A stretch of 64,000 nt of DNA from Cryptomeria japonica (GCF_030272615.1 NC_081409.1:18850260-18914259), one strand, 5' to 3'; shown: positions 47,383-59,622, counted from the first letter of the stretch. Notes: a model not told the origin generated them from the sequence alone. Numbers and translations are program-made.

Positions 47383-49127
47383 TGTTGCTCTTTGATACTT
47401 TTGTCCTCGATGACAAGAAAATAAAAAAGGGGAAGTTGGTGTTGTTTAAGTTTCATACTTTGAGGCAAGTATATTAAGCATGTGGTTATATATTTAAAAA
47501 GTCTTTCTCATGGGCCAGTCTAGTGACACGGACACATTGATTTTTGCTGACGTGTTATATGCTTAAAACATCTTACTCTCGAGCCAGGCTGGTGACACGG
47601 ATACAGTGAATAACACTGACTTGGCATTTATTGAATGGCATCTTTGATTTATATTATGTTTAATCTGTCTACGGACTAATGGCATATTCCTCAGAATACA
47701 CTTTGTGACCGACAGATTAAAATTTTTTCGGAAGACGTTTTGTGTTTCATTTTGTTTTTGAACAAGTTTGAAGTCCGTCTCAAACCCTAAAACGCCATGA
47801 GAGATGCAGCCACCGCTGTAGCTAAGGAGCTTGAGTCAGTTTGTTCGGTTGAAAAGAATGATGCAAAAGTGGTCTTAACCGTGAGCTTAATGGATTTCTG
47901 GTTAGTTTGTTTTCAGTTATCAATAAGGTTGCGTTTCACAGGTATTATTCTTGTTCATATGTTTAAAAGATTCAGATTTTTCGAATCAGGTTTTTTAGTT
48001 ATGCAAAATGGAAATAAGGAAATAGACCTTGCTTTATTTTTATTTTGGGAAATCAAGCATCTTTAGATTATCTCTCAGTTTTCTCTTTCGGTTGCACAGT
48101 TAAACGGTTATTTGTTTTTCAGTTTGCAATACTCGTAAGATTTCGGTAACCCTATACGAGGGTTATTCTGGAAGACGTTGTGTTTTTGGGGGAATAAAAT
48201 AGTTTAAATACAGAACAGTAGATACGAAAAGTGAGGAGTGTGAATAAAGTGAAAGACAAAGCATTTGTTGAAAAAAAATAAAAATGTTGTAGATTATCAG
48301 TGATTTTAGATAGTCGAGGGTTTTGAGAATCAATACTCTGTTTTGTTGCAGAGTACATAAGGCTATAATGTTTGAGATTATTCTGTTCAGAGATTGAATT
48401 TTTCTCTCTGATAGTGTTGAATTTCTTTAAAAGTATGTTATTATGATTCAAAGCCTTGAAGAACATTGTTGCAAAAATCTTTTAGAAAGAATCATTTGTA
48501 CAGATTGGTAAAATATTCTTGCTCCAATCACTGATGGTTTTGTGACTGCAAGATTTAAGTGCATGCATAAAATTACCAGTGGCTGTAGCTCGAGTTGAAA
48601 TGTTTATTGGATAAGAAGAGGGGTTGGTGCTCCTTGAGGCCTTGTGGTTTCTAAAACTTGTGAACTGAGTTGGTGCTCTTTGAAATAATATAAGGGATCT
48701 TATCGAGTGGTTTTTCTACCTCAGGAGGGTTTTCCACTCATGAAAACTATGGTGTTATGTGCATTGTCTTGTCTCATTTTGTCTTACTGGTTTATGCTCT
48801 GATACGTCATATCTTTAGCCCTTTTCATTTCATACTCTGTTTTGTTGAATTCATGTAATGCAATCTTTGAAATACTCATTTAGATGTTTCATGTTTTTGT
48901 AAAAGATTCAATATCATTTTATTTTCTGAAAAGTCTGAATCAAGTTTTTTTCAGTTGGTTCTATTGTATATTTCATGCTTCATTAAAAGTATTACATCAA
49001 GGTGTTAAGTCTCAGTCATCTGTGCTTATTGTTAATCAAAATTGTCAAGTTCATAAAAGAAGTTCTTGTTAAAAATTTTACACTCTGATTCACCCCCCCC
49101 CCTCTTAGAGTGTTTCCACTTCCAACA
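47383..49127 (+). repeat. 3' LTR of SIRE-like Copia
   Basis: 1745 bp, about 98.6% like the 5' LTR. Followed by TSD CATAT (49128-49132). Confidence 0.95.
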
Positions 49128-49519
49128 CATATATCTTTTTCTGCAAGTTTGTTTGAGCTTGCCTTTCAAAAATTTCATGGATGATTATCCGTAGTCAAAG
49201 GTATAATAAAATAAAATATATTAGAAGTATGTTGGTATATTTTTCATGTTTTATAATCTGTTAAGGTTATAGAGATTAAAGACTATTAAAAAAATTATAT
49301 ACAATACATCATCGTACTTAGTTACATGCTGGCGAGTCAGGTGGTGATTCGAACTTGTTCAAGGTTCTGATGATCTACTAGATTGTATCACATCCTTTCT
49401 TATTAAATGTTTGGCCATGGAATGCAGAAGGTCCGACAAGATTACCTAAAGTTCAATTTCAAAGTGACCTTCCTTTAACTTTTTATGATTTTCTTAAATT
49501 ATGCTCTGCTTTGATACAG
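49128..49519 (+). other. Right remainder of GULLO intron 1
   Basis: AT-rich intron sequence, nothing else seen. Ends in acceptor tttgatacag. Confidence 0.7.
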
Positions 49520-49775
49520 GTCACCCTTCAACTGCAGCCATTGTTCAAGAGAAACATTACAAATCTTGAGAAAGATGATGGGGACGTAGAAAATATGGTA
49601 CTCACATTTGGCTTGCAGCATGAATTTGGAGCCATATCATGGTATCCTTCACAACGTAAGGCAGTATACAGAGTAGATGACAGAGTTCCTGTGAATGTCT
49701 TAGGAAATGGAACAAATGACTTCTTTGGGTTCTGACCATTCCCCACTTCAGTTCTACAGGCAATCCGTGAAGGAG
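49520..49775 (+). pseudogene. GULLO-like: GULLO exon 2 with premature TGA
   Basis: Acceptor tttgatacag; begins VTLQLQPLFKRNIT, which continues exon 1 in phase 0. NDFFGF is followed by TGA (49733) where the family has Arg (FGFR.), so CGA has likely become TGA. The frame after the stop is still good (PFPTSVLQAIREG). Donor gtacta at 49776. Confidence 0.85.
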
Positions 49776-49966
49776 GTACTAAATATTTACATTACTAATA
49801 TAGACATAAACCGTATTGTTCCTTCTAAGTTACATAGTTAATATCTATAAGTTGATGGTCATATAGATGCTATGAATCAGATGTTGGAGATTCTGATAGA
49901 ACAATTGCCAATCAATTTGTTTTTCATTGTTTTTTTTCCTCTTTTATAGTTTATTGGCAGTTCTCT

Positions 49967-50234
49967 TGTTAATATCTCTTCACGGGTTTAGTTTTCTTCA
50001 CGGCTTTAGTTTTATTTAGATTAATTTTTCATTAGTTTATTTATTAGGTTTTTCTGTTCCGGCAGTTTTGTACAACTGTTTTTGCCTCCTCTTTATATCT
50101 GCTTGTTTATTTTATTTTGTATGTACAGTTTTTTCATTGGAATACAAATTATATTCAGATTGCCATTCTTTCCATTCTTTTTTTTATCTGCTGCTAACAG
50201 AGATTCCAGATTGTTATTTTCTGCTAGGCTAACA
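49967..50234 (+). repeat. 5' LTR of small Copia
   Basis: 268 bp, TGTTAATATC...CTAGGCTAACA. Contains TTTATAT near 50093. Confidence 0.95.
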
Positions 50235-50473
50235 GTGGTATTAGAGCTTTGGAGTTTGGAGTATATTTTTATGTGAAGCATTTGAACATTGCAGCTTTCT
50301 ATAAAATCAAAATACGGAAACAAAAAAAAAATTGATTCAGGTGAAATCAATTTATTTATTTGTACAAGAATTTTATATCTTGTTATATTTGGTAAAGTTT
50401 GGCAAGAGATTTTGAGCAATCCTATAAATTTGCAAACTCTACAAATTCTATATACATTTATTTTCAATTTACA

Positions 50474-51430
50474 ATGCCGTCCATTGTTTCATTGATTCGG
50501 GAAATATTAACTGGAAAAGATACTTGGTTGGAATGGCATAGAAAAGTGGAAAATACATTAATTTTTAATGATTTATGGTATAAAATATGTGATGGAGATA
50601 CCCAACCTACAGAACCAACAGATGTTAAAGAAAAAGAAATTTGGAATTATAAAAATTCAAAAGCCTTGGCTTTGATAAGAGCTTCAGTTAATGGAGATGT
50701 ATATCGTCATATACAGGGATGCAAATTTGCTTGGGAAGCCCTTGACAATTTAAAAAATTTATTTGATTCTCATTCAGAATTAGAATTTATTCAGTTACAA
50801 TTAAAATTGTTCAATCTTGAATTAAAAAATGGTGATGTTATGAGTTTGGCTTCTGAAATTAGAGCCATAAAACAAGATGTTAATGCTGCTGGTGGGAAAG
50901 TTGATATTTATCTCACTGCTTTTATTAAGGCACTCCTTCCAACACATTCTACTTATCTAGAGTCCCTTCAAGCAAGTAACCAATTGAAAACCATTACTTT
51001 TGATTTATTGGTTGAAAAGTTGGCTGAACGTGAAAAAACTTTTGGAAGGAAAATAGATAATACTAATGAAAATGTTTGTTTTGCTCACCAAGAAAAACCT
51101 CTAAATAAGAGCTCTTCAAGAGGAGGTTATAATGATAGAGGCAAAGGTAGAGGTCAATGGAGGAAAAATGATAATCAAAATGATAGGCAACATTTATATT
51201 GTAAAAGATGTGGTAGAAAAGGAAGTCATGAAGCACATGAATGCAAGTTGTCATGGGATAAGATAGAAAGTTTTAAAGAAAATACTTTTAAGCAAAAAGA
51301 TAAAATAAAAGTTTATAATGATGATAAACATTTAGATGATAAAATTCCAGGAGTAGCCCAATTTGCTTGTGATAGTGATGGTGATCAATATGTGCTTTCT
51401 ATTTTTGACTTTGCATCTAATTCCTCATAG
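50474..51430 (+). pseudogene. Small Copia gag
   Basis: ATG 50474 (MPSIVSLIREILTGKDTWLE). UBN2-type core: WHRKVENTLIF, ALALIRASVNGDVYRHIQGC, LKLFNLELKNGD, TAFIKALLPTHSTYLESL. Near 51200 a knuckle CKRCGRKGSHEAHEC, with spacing one residue off the standard. Open until TAG 51428. Confidence 0.9.
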
Positions 51431-54400
51431 TATGATTCTTGGATCTTAGATACTAGAGCCACACAACATATGACATTTCAGCGTGATTACTTTGAGGAAT
51501 TTCATGAAAGTGCATGTGGTCCAATTTATTTAGCTGATAAATCAAGTCTCAAACCTATTGGAAAAGGAACTATTCGATTTAAGTTGCCTAATCTTCTAGA
51601 CTTTGTGCTTCATGATGTATTGTTTATTCCTCAATTGCAACATAATTTGTTATCACTAGTATTGATTCGACAACAAGGCTACTCTATTCTGTTAAAAGAT
51701 GGGCAAGTTGTTGTTAGAAAACAATCAAATAATCAAATTGTATTCACTGGATGTGAGGATGGGAGATTATTAAAACTAAATGGCACTTCTTTTTCTAAAT
51801 TTTTTGCATATCTTACTGAAGAAGGTAGTCTATCTCCTGTTCTTTTATGGCATGCAAGACTTGGGCATATTGGTTATGATAACATTCATATCTTGCAAAA
51901 GCATGGTGTTGATGGCTTACCTGTTTTGCCTAAAACAATTGAAAAATGTGAAGCATGTATTCTTGCCAAGCAACATAGAAATTTTTTTCCTCGCTCCACT
52001 TGGAGAGCACAAAGAAAATTGCAGCTTATTCATTCTGATTTATGCGGGCCTTTACCAATAAATTCTGTGGGAGGATCTAAGTATTTCATGTTGTTTATTG
52101 ATGATTACAGTCGCATGACTTGGATTTATTTCTTGCAGCAAAAATCAGAAGCTTTTGAAATTTTTAAAAGGTTTCGTGTTATGATTGAAAAACAAGCTCA
52201 ATCACAAATTGGTACTCTTTGAACAGACAATGGTGGAGAATTTACTTCTCTAGTTTTTGAGGACTATCTACGTCAAAATGGGATCCAACATCATCTTACT
52301 GTTCTAGGTACTCCTCAACAAAATGGTATTGTTGAACGAATGAATAGAACTATCATGAATATGGTTCGTGCAATGTTATATTTTAAAGGAATAAAATTAC
52401 ATTTTTGGGCTGAAGCAACAAGAACTGCAGTTTATCTTCGTAATAGATCTCCATCATCTACATTACATCAATCTATTCCATATGAAGTGTGGTTTGGATA
52501 TCCTCCTTCTGTTCGACATCTCCGCATTTTTGGTTCCACTTGCTATGCTTTAATTCCCAAGGACAAAAGAAGTAAGTTACAACATCACAGTATTAAGTGT
52601 ATTTTTCTTGGTTATTCAGAATCTTCCAAAGCATATCGGTTGTATGATGAAGTTAACAAAACTTTCTTTATTACATGTGATGTTGTATTTGTTGAAACCT
52701 CCAACATTGCTGAAAATGATGAATGTAAATTCAAACAACTTGATACAATTACAAATTTGTCTCCTTTGATAGAAAACTCTTGTGAGATTCCACATATAGA
52801 ATCTATATCTCCAAGCGATCTAATTCACATTGCTCCATCAATAAATGACCAAGAAGAAGCCCATCATGATGAGCTTGAACTCTCCAAGCTATTAACCACT
52901 AATACAACATCTAGTAATGAAATGCTCACATCTTTTGTGCAACCAAAGTCTTCTCATAAGTGGGCAAAACAAGTCCAACAAACATTGAAAGATTTAAGAC
53001 CTAATGAAATAGGTAAAACAGGTACAAGAAGCTCTTACAAAGCAAGGCTCCAAGCTCAAACCAATAGTGCAGATAACTTGGAGGCCATTGGTGAACTCAA
53101 TCTCATAATTGACTCTAAACCATCATCCTATAATAAAGCCAAAAATATTACAGTATGGAGGAAAGCTATGCAAGATGAGTATGATGCTCTTTTGAAAAAT
53201 GGCACATGGCAGTTGGTTGATCCTCCACTTGGCTGTAAACCTATTGGCTGCAAGTGGATTTTCAGGAATAAATATAAAGCAGATGGTACACTTGACAAAC
53301 ACAAAGCCCAACTTGTTGCCAAAGGTTATGCTCAAAAGGAGGGGATATATTATGATGAAACCTTTGCACCTACAGCAAAATGGACCACCATTCGTGCTTT
53401 GTTGGCCCTTGTAGCTAAATATGGGTGGAAAATTCACCAAATGGATGTTAAAATGACATTCTTAAATGGTGATCCCAAAGAATCAGTTTATATGACTCAA
53501 CCAAATAGGTATGCAGTCAATGGAAAAGAACATCAGGTATGCAAGCTTGTCAAATCATTATATGGTTTGAAATAAGCTCCTCGAACCTAGTATGAAAAAC
53601 TTACCGAGTATCTTTTAAAGTTGAATTTCCAGCATTTTGAATTTGATGATGCCACACTTTTTGTTAAAAAACTTGATAAGATTATTGTCTATCTTATTGT
53701 TTATGTGGATGATTTATTTATCACTGGTCCCGATGAGAATAATATTCAAAATGTGAAAGAACAACTGAAGCAAGGTTTTGATATGACTGATTTGGGCCAT
53801 CTTCATTACTATTTGGGTATTGAGGTAACTCAAACACCTCATTTCATTTTTATCACCCAACAAAAATATATTGGTGAACTTTTGCATAAGTTTGGCATGG
53901 CTGATTGTAAACCCCTTAGTACTCCTATGGAGCAAAATCTTAAGCTCTCTTCAGATGACCCTTCAGCATTGGTTGATGCAACTATCTATAGGAAACTTGT
54001 TGGTAGTTTGATTTATGCTACAACTACCCATCCAGATATTTCTTTTGTTGTTGGAGTTCTTTCAAGGTTTATGCAACAACCTAGAGAAACTCATTGGTTA
54101 GCTGCCAAGTGCATTCTTCGTTATTTGCAAGGTACTCAGCACTATGGGCTCAAATACTCCAAGACAAACCAATTTTCTTTGGTTGGCTATTCCGATTCCA
54201 ATTTTGGAGGTGATTCTATAGATGGAAAATCTACATCCAGGTATTTAATGTATCTTGGATTTTCTCTCATCTCTTGGAGATCTACAAAGCAATCTGTTCC
54301 AGCTACCTCTTCTTTCGGAGCTGAATATATGGCCGCCATTGAAGCAACTTGGGAAATCTTATGGTTTCGAAGAATTCTTGAAGACTTGTAGACACCACAG

Positions 54401-54649
54401 ATTTCATCAACTCCACTCTTCATTGACAATCAATCTGCTATCAAAATGGCTAAAAATCCAGTATTTCATGATCGCACCAAGCACATCAATACAAAGTTTC
54501 ATTTGATTCGGCATTATGTGAAAGATGGCACCATATACCTTAAATATTGCCCCACTGCAGATCAACCAGTAGATATTCTTACCAAGGCTTTGGGCAGAGA
54601 AAAGTTTGAGATGTTCAGAGAAATGCTCATCTTAACCCCTTCAATTTAA
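51431..54649 (+). pseudogene. Small Copia pol
   Basis: In frame with gag. Protease SWILDTRATQHMTF: Gly of the D-S/T-G triad is Arg, so it should be inactive. Integrase: WHARLGHIGYDN, IHSDLCGPL, TDNGGEFTS (behind TGA 52220, probably an old CGA), GIVERMNRTI. RT: CKWIFRNKYKADG, MDVKMTFLNGDPKESVYM, SLYGLK followed by TAA 53573 and TAG 53588, YVDDLFITG (about 53704, intact). RNase H: SDSNFGGDSIDGKSTS, SFGAEYMAAIEA, TAG 54389, FIDNQSAIKMAKNPVFHDR. Ends in DILTKALGREKF and TAA 54647. Confidence 0.92.
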
Positions 54650-54657
54650 GGGGGGGA

Positions 54658-54935
54658 TGTTAATATCTCTTCATGAGTTTAGTTCTCTTCACAGCTTTAG
54701 TTTTATTTAGATTAATTTTTCATTAGTTTATTTATTAGGTTTTTCTGTTCCAGCAGTTTTGTATAACAGTTTACAACTATATTTGCCTCCTCTTTATATC
54801 TGCTTGTTTATTTTATTTTGTATGTACAGTTTTTTCATTGGAATACAAATTATATTCAGATTGCCATTCTTTCCATTCTTTTTTCTATCTGCTGCTAACA
54901 GAGATTCCAGATTGTTATTTTCTACTAGGCTAACA
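54658..54935 (+). repeat. 3' LTR of small Copia
   Basis: 278 bp; 10 bp longer than the 5' LTR near 54764-54780. Confidence 0.95.
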
Positions 54936-55035
54936 TCTCTTGTCTCTATTCCAAGCTAGTTGTACAAATAATTCTTGTGTTTATTTCTTCTCACGATGTA
55001 AAACTAAACTATATTTGGTGTTCCAAATTTGACAG

Positions 55036-55892
55036 AAGAAGGAATAGAAGAAATCAGTTTTGCATATGGCTTTTGTATCTTCTCAAATCTTCTGTGATAT
55101 TTTGGACGTGAATTTGGAAGAGGATTGACGAACGACGGCCAAAATTTTACTGGGTATCTAGTAACAAGCTTCCAAGAAAAAATGCAGACTTCTGGATCAT
55201 GCCTTGCTAGCCCCAAGGATAAGGCTTGCCCATGGGATCCTCGAGTAACAGGCCAATTCTTCCACGAAATTGGATTTTCTATAGGTCTATCTAGGATCAG
55301 AGACTTTCTTCTTGACCTCAAGGAAATCCGAGACATGGATAGTACAAGCTTCTGTGGGGTCGACTTCTATGATGGTATCCCGTTTCATTACGTGAAGGCT
55401 TCAAGTGCTTACCTTGGCAAAGAAGAAGATTCAATAAATGTAGACATGACATTTTACAAATCTCATGAACCATTTACTCCTGCCCTGTATATAGATGTTA
55501 TACAAGAGATTGAGCAGATGGCTTTTTTCAAATATGGAGGAGTGCCTCACAAGGGCAAGAACAAGAATATTGCTTTTGTGGGTGCCATCCAAAAACAAAG
55601 TAAAGCGGAAGAGTTTAGGAGGACTATGAGTAAATATGATTCAGAGGGTTTTTTTTCAAATGAATGGACAGATGTTGTGTTGGGTATGAGAAATCAAGAT
55701 GTTGTGATTTATAAAGATAGGTGTGCTTTGGAAGGACTGTGTATGTGTTCAGAGGATGCTCATTGTGCTCTTCATTATGGGTATTTGTGCACATCTGGAA
55801 GAGTTTTCAAAGATGCAAAGGTTTGCAGGAAACAAGAGGGAGAGGGAGAGGGAGAGGGAGAGGGAGAGGGAGAGGATAACGCAGAACTTTGA
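55036..55892 (+). pseudogene. GULLO-like: GULLO exon 3 (aldonolactone oxidase domain, (EG)n tail)
   Basis: Acceptor atttgacag. After a short stretch and TGA 55095, a frame stays open to 55892: GLTNDGQNFTGYLV, SGSCLASPKDKACPWDPR, FFHEIGFSIGLSRIRDFL, TFYKSHEPFTPALYIDVIQEIEQ, FSNEWTDVVLG, CALEGLCMCSEDAHC. Where the family has the FAD-contacting HWGK, this copy has HKGK (about 55549). The C-terminus ends in an (EG)n run made by a GAGGGA microsatellite. Confidence 0.9.
55834..55876. repeat. (GAGGGA)n microsatellite in GULLO coding end
   Basis: About seven 6-bp units coding Glu-Gly repeats. Being a multiple of 3 it keeps the frame. Confidence 0.9.
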
Positions 55893-58187
55893 ATTTAATT
55901 GCATTGCTTTTGTCTAAAAGAAAAGTGGTGATAACATGGAGATATCATTAGGGAAACGATTGAAGTGTTAGAATAAGTCATAAATGAAGTGTACGTCTGA
56001 TGTTAAGTTTGAATAGAAGTCTATAAATAAATTGTGATTGTAATCACAATCAAGCATGAAAGTCAGTTAGTTGGAAGTTGGTTGAGTTTGTTTTATATAT
56101 ATATATATATATATGAAAAATCTGTTGATGAATAAAGTATTGTAGTCTTCTTTGTTTTATTTTCTAATGTTTTCATTATTTATTTTTCAAGTATAATATT
56201 GTGTTTTGATATTAGAGTTAGGATTCTGTAATTTCCTTCTTTTTTATTTTATTGTTTTGTGGTGAGATAAAACTTGGTTATCTTATAGTTATCGTTAAGA
56301 AGTTATTCAAAGAGGCTTTTTGTAGAGGGTGTGTGAATGCTGCATGGACTTGTGGTGGAGCAAAAAGAGAATGCTTTCTTTATTGTGATGATGCTTATAT
56401 TCTTTGAGGTAGGGTAATGCTATACACTACTTCTAAGGAAGAAGCCACTCCATGCAATATCTCCAAGAGACCCCAATTACATTATCATACTTCACACACA
56501 TCTCACAATGATAATCACTTTCTTTTATATGCACATCCTCCTAATAAAACAATGGAATTGTAAATCCTAATGACGGTCTACTCAACTCGACATAATTAAT
56601 TATACAAATTATTCACATGAGTCAATGTAACTACCTAAGGGATGTGTGTTACATCTCAACATCTCCATCCACCTAAACACCTTATAATATCACATCCATA
56701 GTTACATAACATGTTGATAAGAACCAGACATATAATAATAGGTATAATATATTGCACAAGGTAATATTACATGACACAAGAGATGTATGTGGAACAACAT
56801 CCCCTAATATACAATATATGCAAAAATTATAGTAAACCATTGAGGTAGGGTAACATCATACAATAATCCTTAAGGAAGAAGCCACTCCATGCTATATCTC
56901 CAAGAGATCCCATATATAATATCATGCTTCACACACATTAAAATGTTAATCACCTTCCTTTATATACACATCGTCTTGATAATATAATGAAAGGGTAGAT
57001 CTTAATGAAGACCTACTCTTGATTCTTGATATAATTATTTATGCATGTATTTAACCTATCAAACATAATAATCAAACTAGATGAGGTGTTTATAAAAATT
57101 TTAAATGCTCTGAAGAAGGTCATACATTTGTGTGAAGAATATTTAGAAGATTTATTTAGTAGGAGCATAAGAAAGTTAAGAAGGGAAGAAATTGAAAAGG
57201 GAGGAGAAGTTAAAATAAATCTGGGCAAAGAATTAAGATTGTTAACTAATGAAATATCATTGACAAACAAAAAGATGAAAATATGTTTTGAAGAGTCACA
57301 ACCCACAGACTAGGACCCATCCCCATTTCTATATAAAAGTAGAAGAATTTTAGTTAAAGAAGTACCACAAACAAAAGAAGAGGAGAAGGAAGAGAAGAAG
57401 GAAGAGAAGAAATAATAGAGAATATAGTAAGATCCCTCGTGAAATGAAATACTTGGAGAAGAATTCTTTGACATTAAGTTAGAGCGAGACAAGGGTAGAG
57501 AAATAAGATCTTGAATACCCTAGATTCTTAAAATGGATATAAAATAAATGTACCACACTAAAAACCTAAAGCAGAGTAGAAACCCAAATCAAAATAGAAA
57601 CCAAGGAAAATGGAAGTTTCAATCAAGATCCTTGTATTTGGCCAAGACACCACAAAGGTAGTCAAACTTGTACTATTATTGGAGCCATTTTGGGAATTAA
57701 TTGGTAAAGAAGAAGACTGACCAAGGTTGCTATTTCTTGTATGATCCATAAGAAAGGATGAATTGGATTGGTACATGAAAAAATACCCCAAACATAATGG
57801 CATATGGGATGAAGCAAATTTTTTTTTTAGTAAACTTTGGTACCCCTTACATTATAAAAAGTGTGTGTATAATGAGAGACTTGGTTCAAAAGGAGAATGA
57901 ATTTGTGAAGGACTAAGACAAAAGGTTCAAGGAATTTTGCTAGAAGTTGGAGGAGTTGCTAATAGAAAAATAAAAGATAGAATGGTTCGCCTTCGGACTA
58001 CAAAAAGACACTAGAGTAGGGCTAGATGGAAGAGTTTTTGAAAAATTTATTGACCTGATCACAATGACCTATTGGATAGAGGCCCAACCTTGGAAGAGAC
58101 TAGAAAAATATGAAACCAAAGAAGCCTCGAGTCACCTTAAACTAACAATCTACAAACTACTTTTAAACACCTAAAAATGTCTCATTG
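55893..58187. other. AT-rich region 3' of GULLO, no gene
   Basis: Holds a (TA)n tract (about 56096-56114), a direct repeat pair (listed separately) and, at 57035-57310, a plus-strand Lys/Leu-rich open stretch (FIKILNALKKVIHLCEEYLE) that may be a coding remnant but is not recognised. 57340-58060 is purine-rich with many stops. Confidence 0.5.
56405..57030. repeat. Pair of diverged direct repeats, about 200 bp each
   Basis: 56405-56610 and 56841-57030 share gaggtagggtaa, aaggaagaagccactccatg and atatctccaagaga in the same order, with shift of about 435 bp. Similarity by eye about 75-80%. Confidence 0.75.
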
Positions 58188-58192
58188 ATCAT

Positions 58193-59622
58193 TGATGCAG
58201 AGCCCTACCTACACACCGAAGGACAAATCCAAACAAGGTTAGGTTTATGACCCCTCAAATGATCACAAGGGTCCTACAAGGAAGGACTCCACACCTTTGG
58301 GTGAAACCACTCACAAATCCTCTGGCTTAGGCCTACTCAAGATGAGTAAATGCCTCAGTACCTACAATACACCATCCCATGACTTTCTGCTTCTAAGGGA
58401 TTTTTAATTGGTTCATTTATGGCAATTGAAGACTGGTCCAAGCATTGGTTTTGGGTTTAGAATCCAAATCCTTATACCTCCTTTAGAAACCTATCCCCTA
58501 GGCTAGTAGCCCTATTTAGCAATAGAATTGATCTTAACTCCAAGTATTCCACACACTCATACAAACAAATTACCATTTCAGGTACCCTTTTGGGAGTTTC
58601 CTTTATCCCCAAAATGGTTTGATCAGATTCACACTTTCAGGGTCTGAACCCCTTAGAGACCAAGAGACCTAATTAGGGCAATTAGGCCTATTTTACAAAG
58701 CAACTACAAATTATTGAATTCAAACTGAAAAGCCAACGCTATAATATTTTATGATGATTGTCCTAAATTTGCTTAAGGTAGTCACATAGATATGCCTACC
58801 TAGTTTTGCTTCTTTCTCCTCACAACCAAGTCTCCCCTACAAAAACCCATGGAAATCCTAAAATACATAGGCCAATCCTACACTCCACCAAAGGAAGAAA
58901 CTTCTAGTCGACTAGAATGCAAGTTATGGCCATTTTTGTCTAAAACCCTCTCCAAACCCTTACTTTCCGGGTTACAGTCAGAAAAATGGAGGGTTCTCAC
59001 TACTCAGGAACAATCAAAACCTTAGACCACCACCAAATCAAATATAATTCATTTCTCCATCTAATCCCTGAATTATTTTGCTCAATTCAATCTGTACAAG
59101 GATGTACAACCTCTGCAAACTCAGAATTTTTGGGAAAACTCAGTATTTCAGTGTTTTGATTGCTACAACTTCAAACCACAACATCAAAAAACTTGGGAAT
59201 CATTTCCACAAGGTTTTGTACAACTCTCCAGTGGTTGCCAACTAAATTTGGAGGAGGTTGGAGCCGTTGAAAGGCTTACACCAACCGCATTTTGAAAAGT
59301 TGCATTTTCAAAAGTTGCAATTTTGCACAAAAAGTTGGGAAACTCTCTAAGGTTAGGATCCACACACTTGGATCAAACAAACACCCCTAAAAAATCCTAA
59401 AAACCTATCAAACACAAAACCAAACCTTCTACTACCCCTATTGACCACATTGTCCCAATTGGCTTATCAAATTGCCTAATTAGTGACATGGGTTTACATG
59501 GTGGGGTTTATTGAATACATGAAACAAACTTGCATAAACACAAGACACTAAGACAACTACTATGATCCTAGTCTTCATCCTTAGAGCCATGATTTGCTTG
59601 TTGATGAGGTGCCCCTACACCA
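58193..59622. mobile_element. Solo LTR 1
   Basis: 1430 bp, TGATGCAGAGC...GTGCCCCTACACCA, flanked by perfect 5-bp TSD ATCAT (58188-58192 and 59623-59627). No coding sequence inside. Left by recombination between two LTRs, or an element without internal part. Confidence 0.75.

Larger units (their letters stand above)
40107..49127 (+). mobile_element. 9.0-kb SIRE-like Ty1/Copia element in GULLO intron 1
   Basis: TSD CATAT; LTRs of 1744 and 1745 bp starting TGTTGCT and ending TTCCAACA; primer site TGGTATCAGAGC (initiator tRNA-Met) 2 nt after the LTR; one gag-pol frame (41927-46690) in the Copia order gag, PR, INT, RT, RNase H; a 0.7-kb spacer; polypurine tract AAAGGGGGAGTT. Length, long LTRs, gag with several zinc knuckles and a coiled coil, and the post-pol spacer point to the SIRE lineage. 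Same orientation as the host gene. About 25 LTR differences. Five in-frame stops, otherwise well preserved. Confidence 0.93.
49967..54935 (+). mobile_element. 5.0-kb Ty1/Copia element in GULLO intron 2
   Basis: TSD TCTCT (49962-49966 and 54936-54940); LTRs 268 and 278 bp, TGTTAATATC...TAGGCTAACA; primer site TGGTATTAGAGC at 50236 (one mismatch to the Met-initiator type); one gag-pol frame 50474-54649 with five stops; polypurine tract AAGGGGGGGA at 54648-54657. The LTRs differ by about 9 substitutions and a 10-bp indel, so it is the oldest of the three complete LTR elements. Same orientation as the host gene. Small Copia; lineage not assigned. Confidence 0.93.
39153..55892 (+). pseudogene. GULLO-like: L-gulonolactone oxidase-like gene (three exons, TE-filled introns, two premature stops)
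   Basis: Plant GULLO proteins are secreted FAD-linked oxidoreductases related to the last enzyme of ascorbate synthesis. Exons: 39153-39836, 49520-49775, 55036-55892. Splice sites are GT-AG and the phases join correctly (0, then 1), giving about 600 codons, the usual family length. Order: signal peptide, FAD-binding domain, C-terminal aldonolactone-oxidase domain. Intron 1 (9.7 kb) and intron 2 (5.3 kb) would be only about 0.65 and 0.28 kb without the Copia insertions. In-frame TGA codons at 49733-49735 (exon 2) and 55095-55097 (exon 3) would truncate the product at 299 residues, before the C-terminal domain. Most likely a young pseudogene; sequencing error or a different splice form is possible for the second stop. 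Confidence 0.85.

Noticed and set aside
57558-57803. Minus-strand 81-codon ORF
   Set aside because: No recognisable feature and lies in purine-rich decayed DNA.
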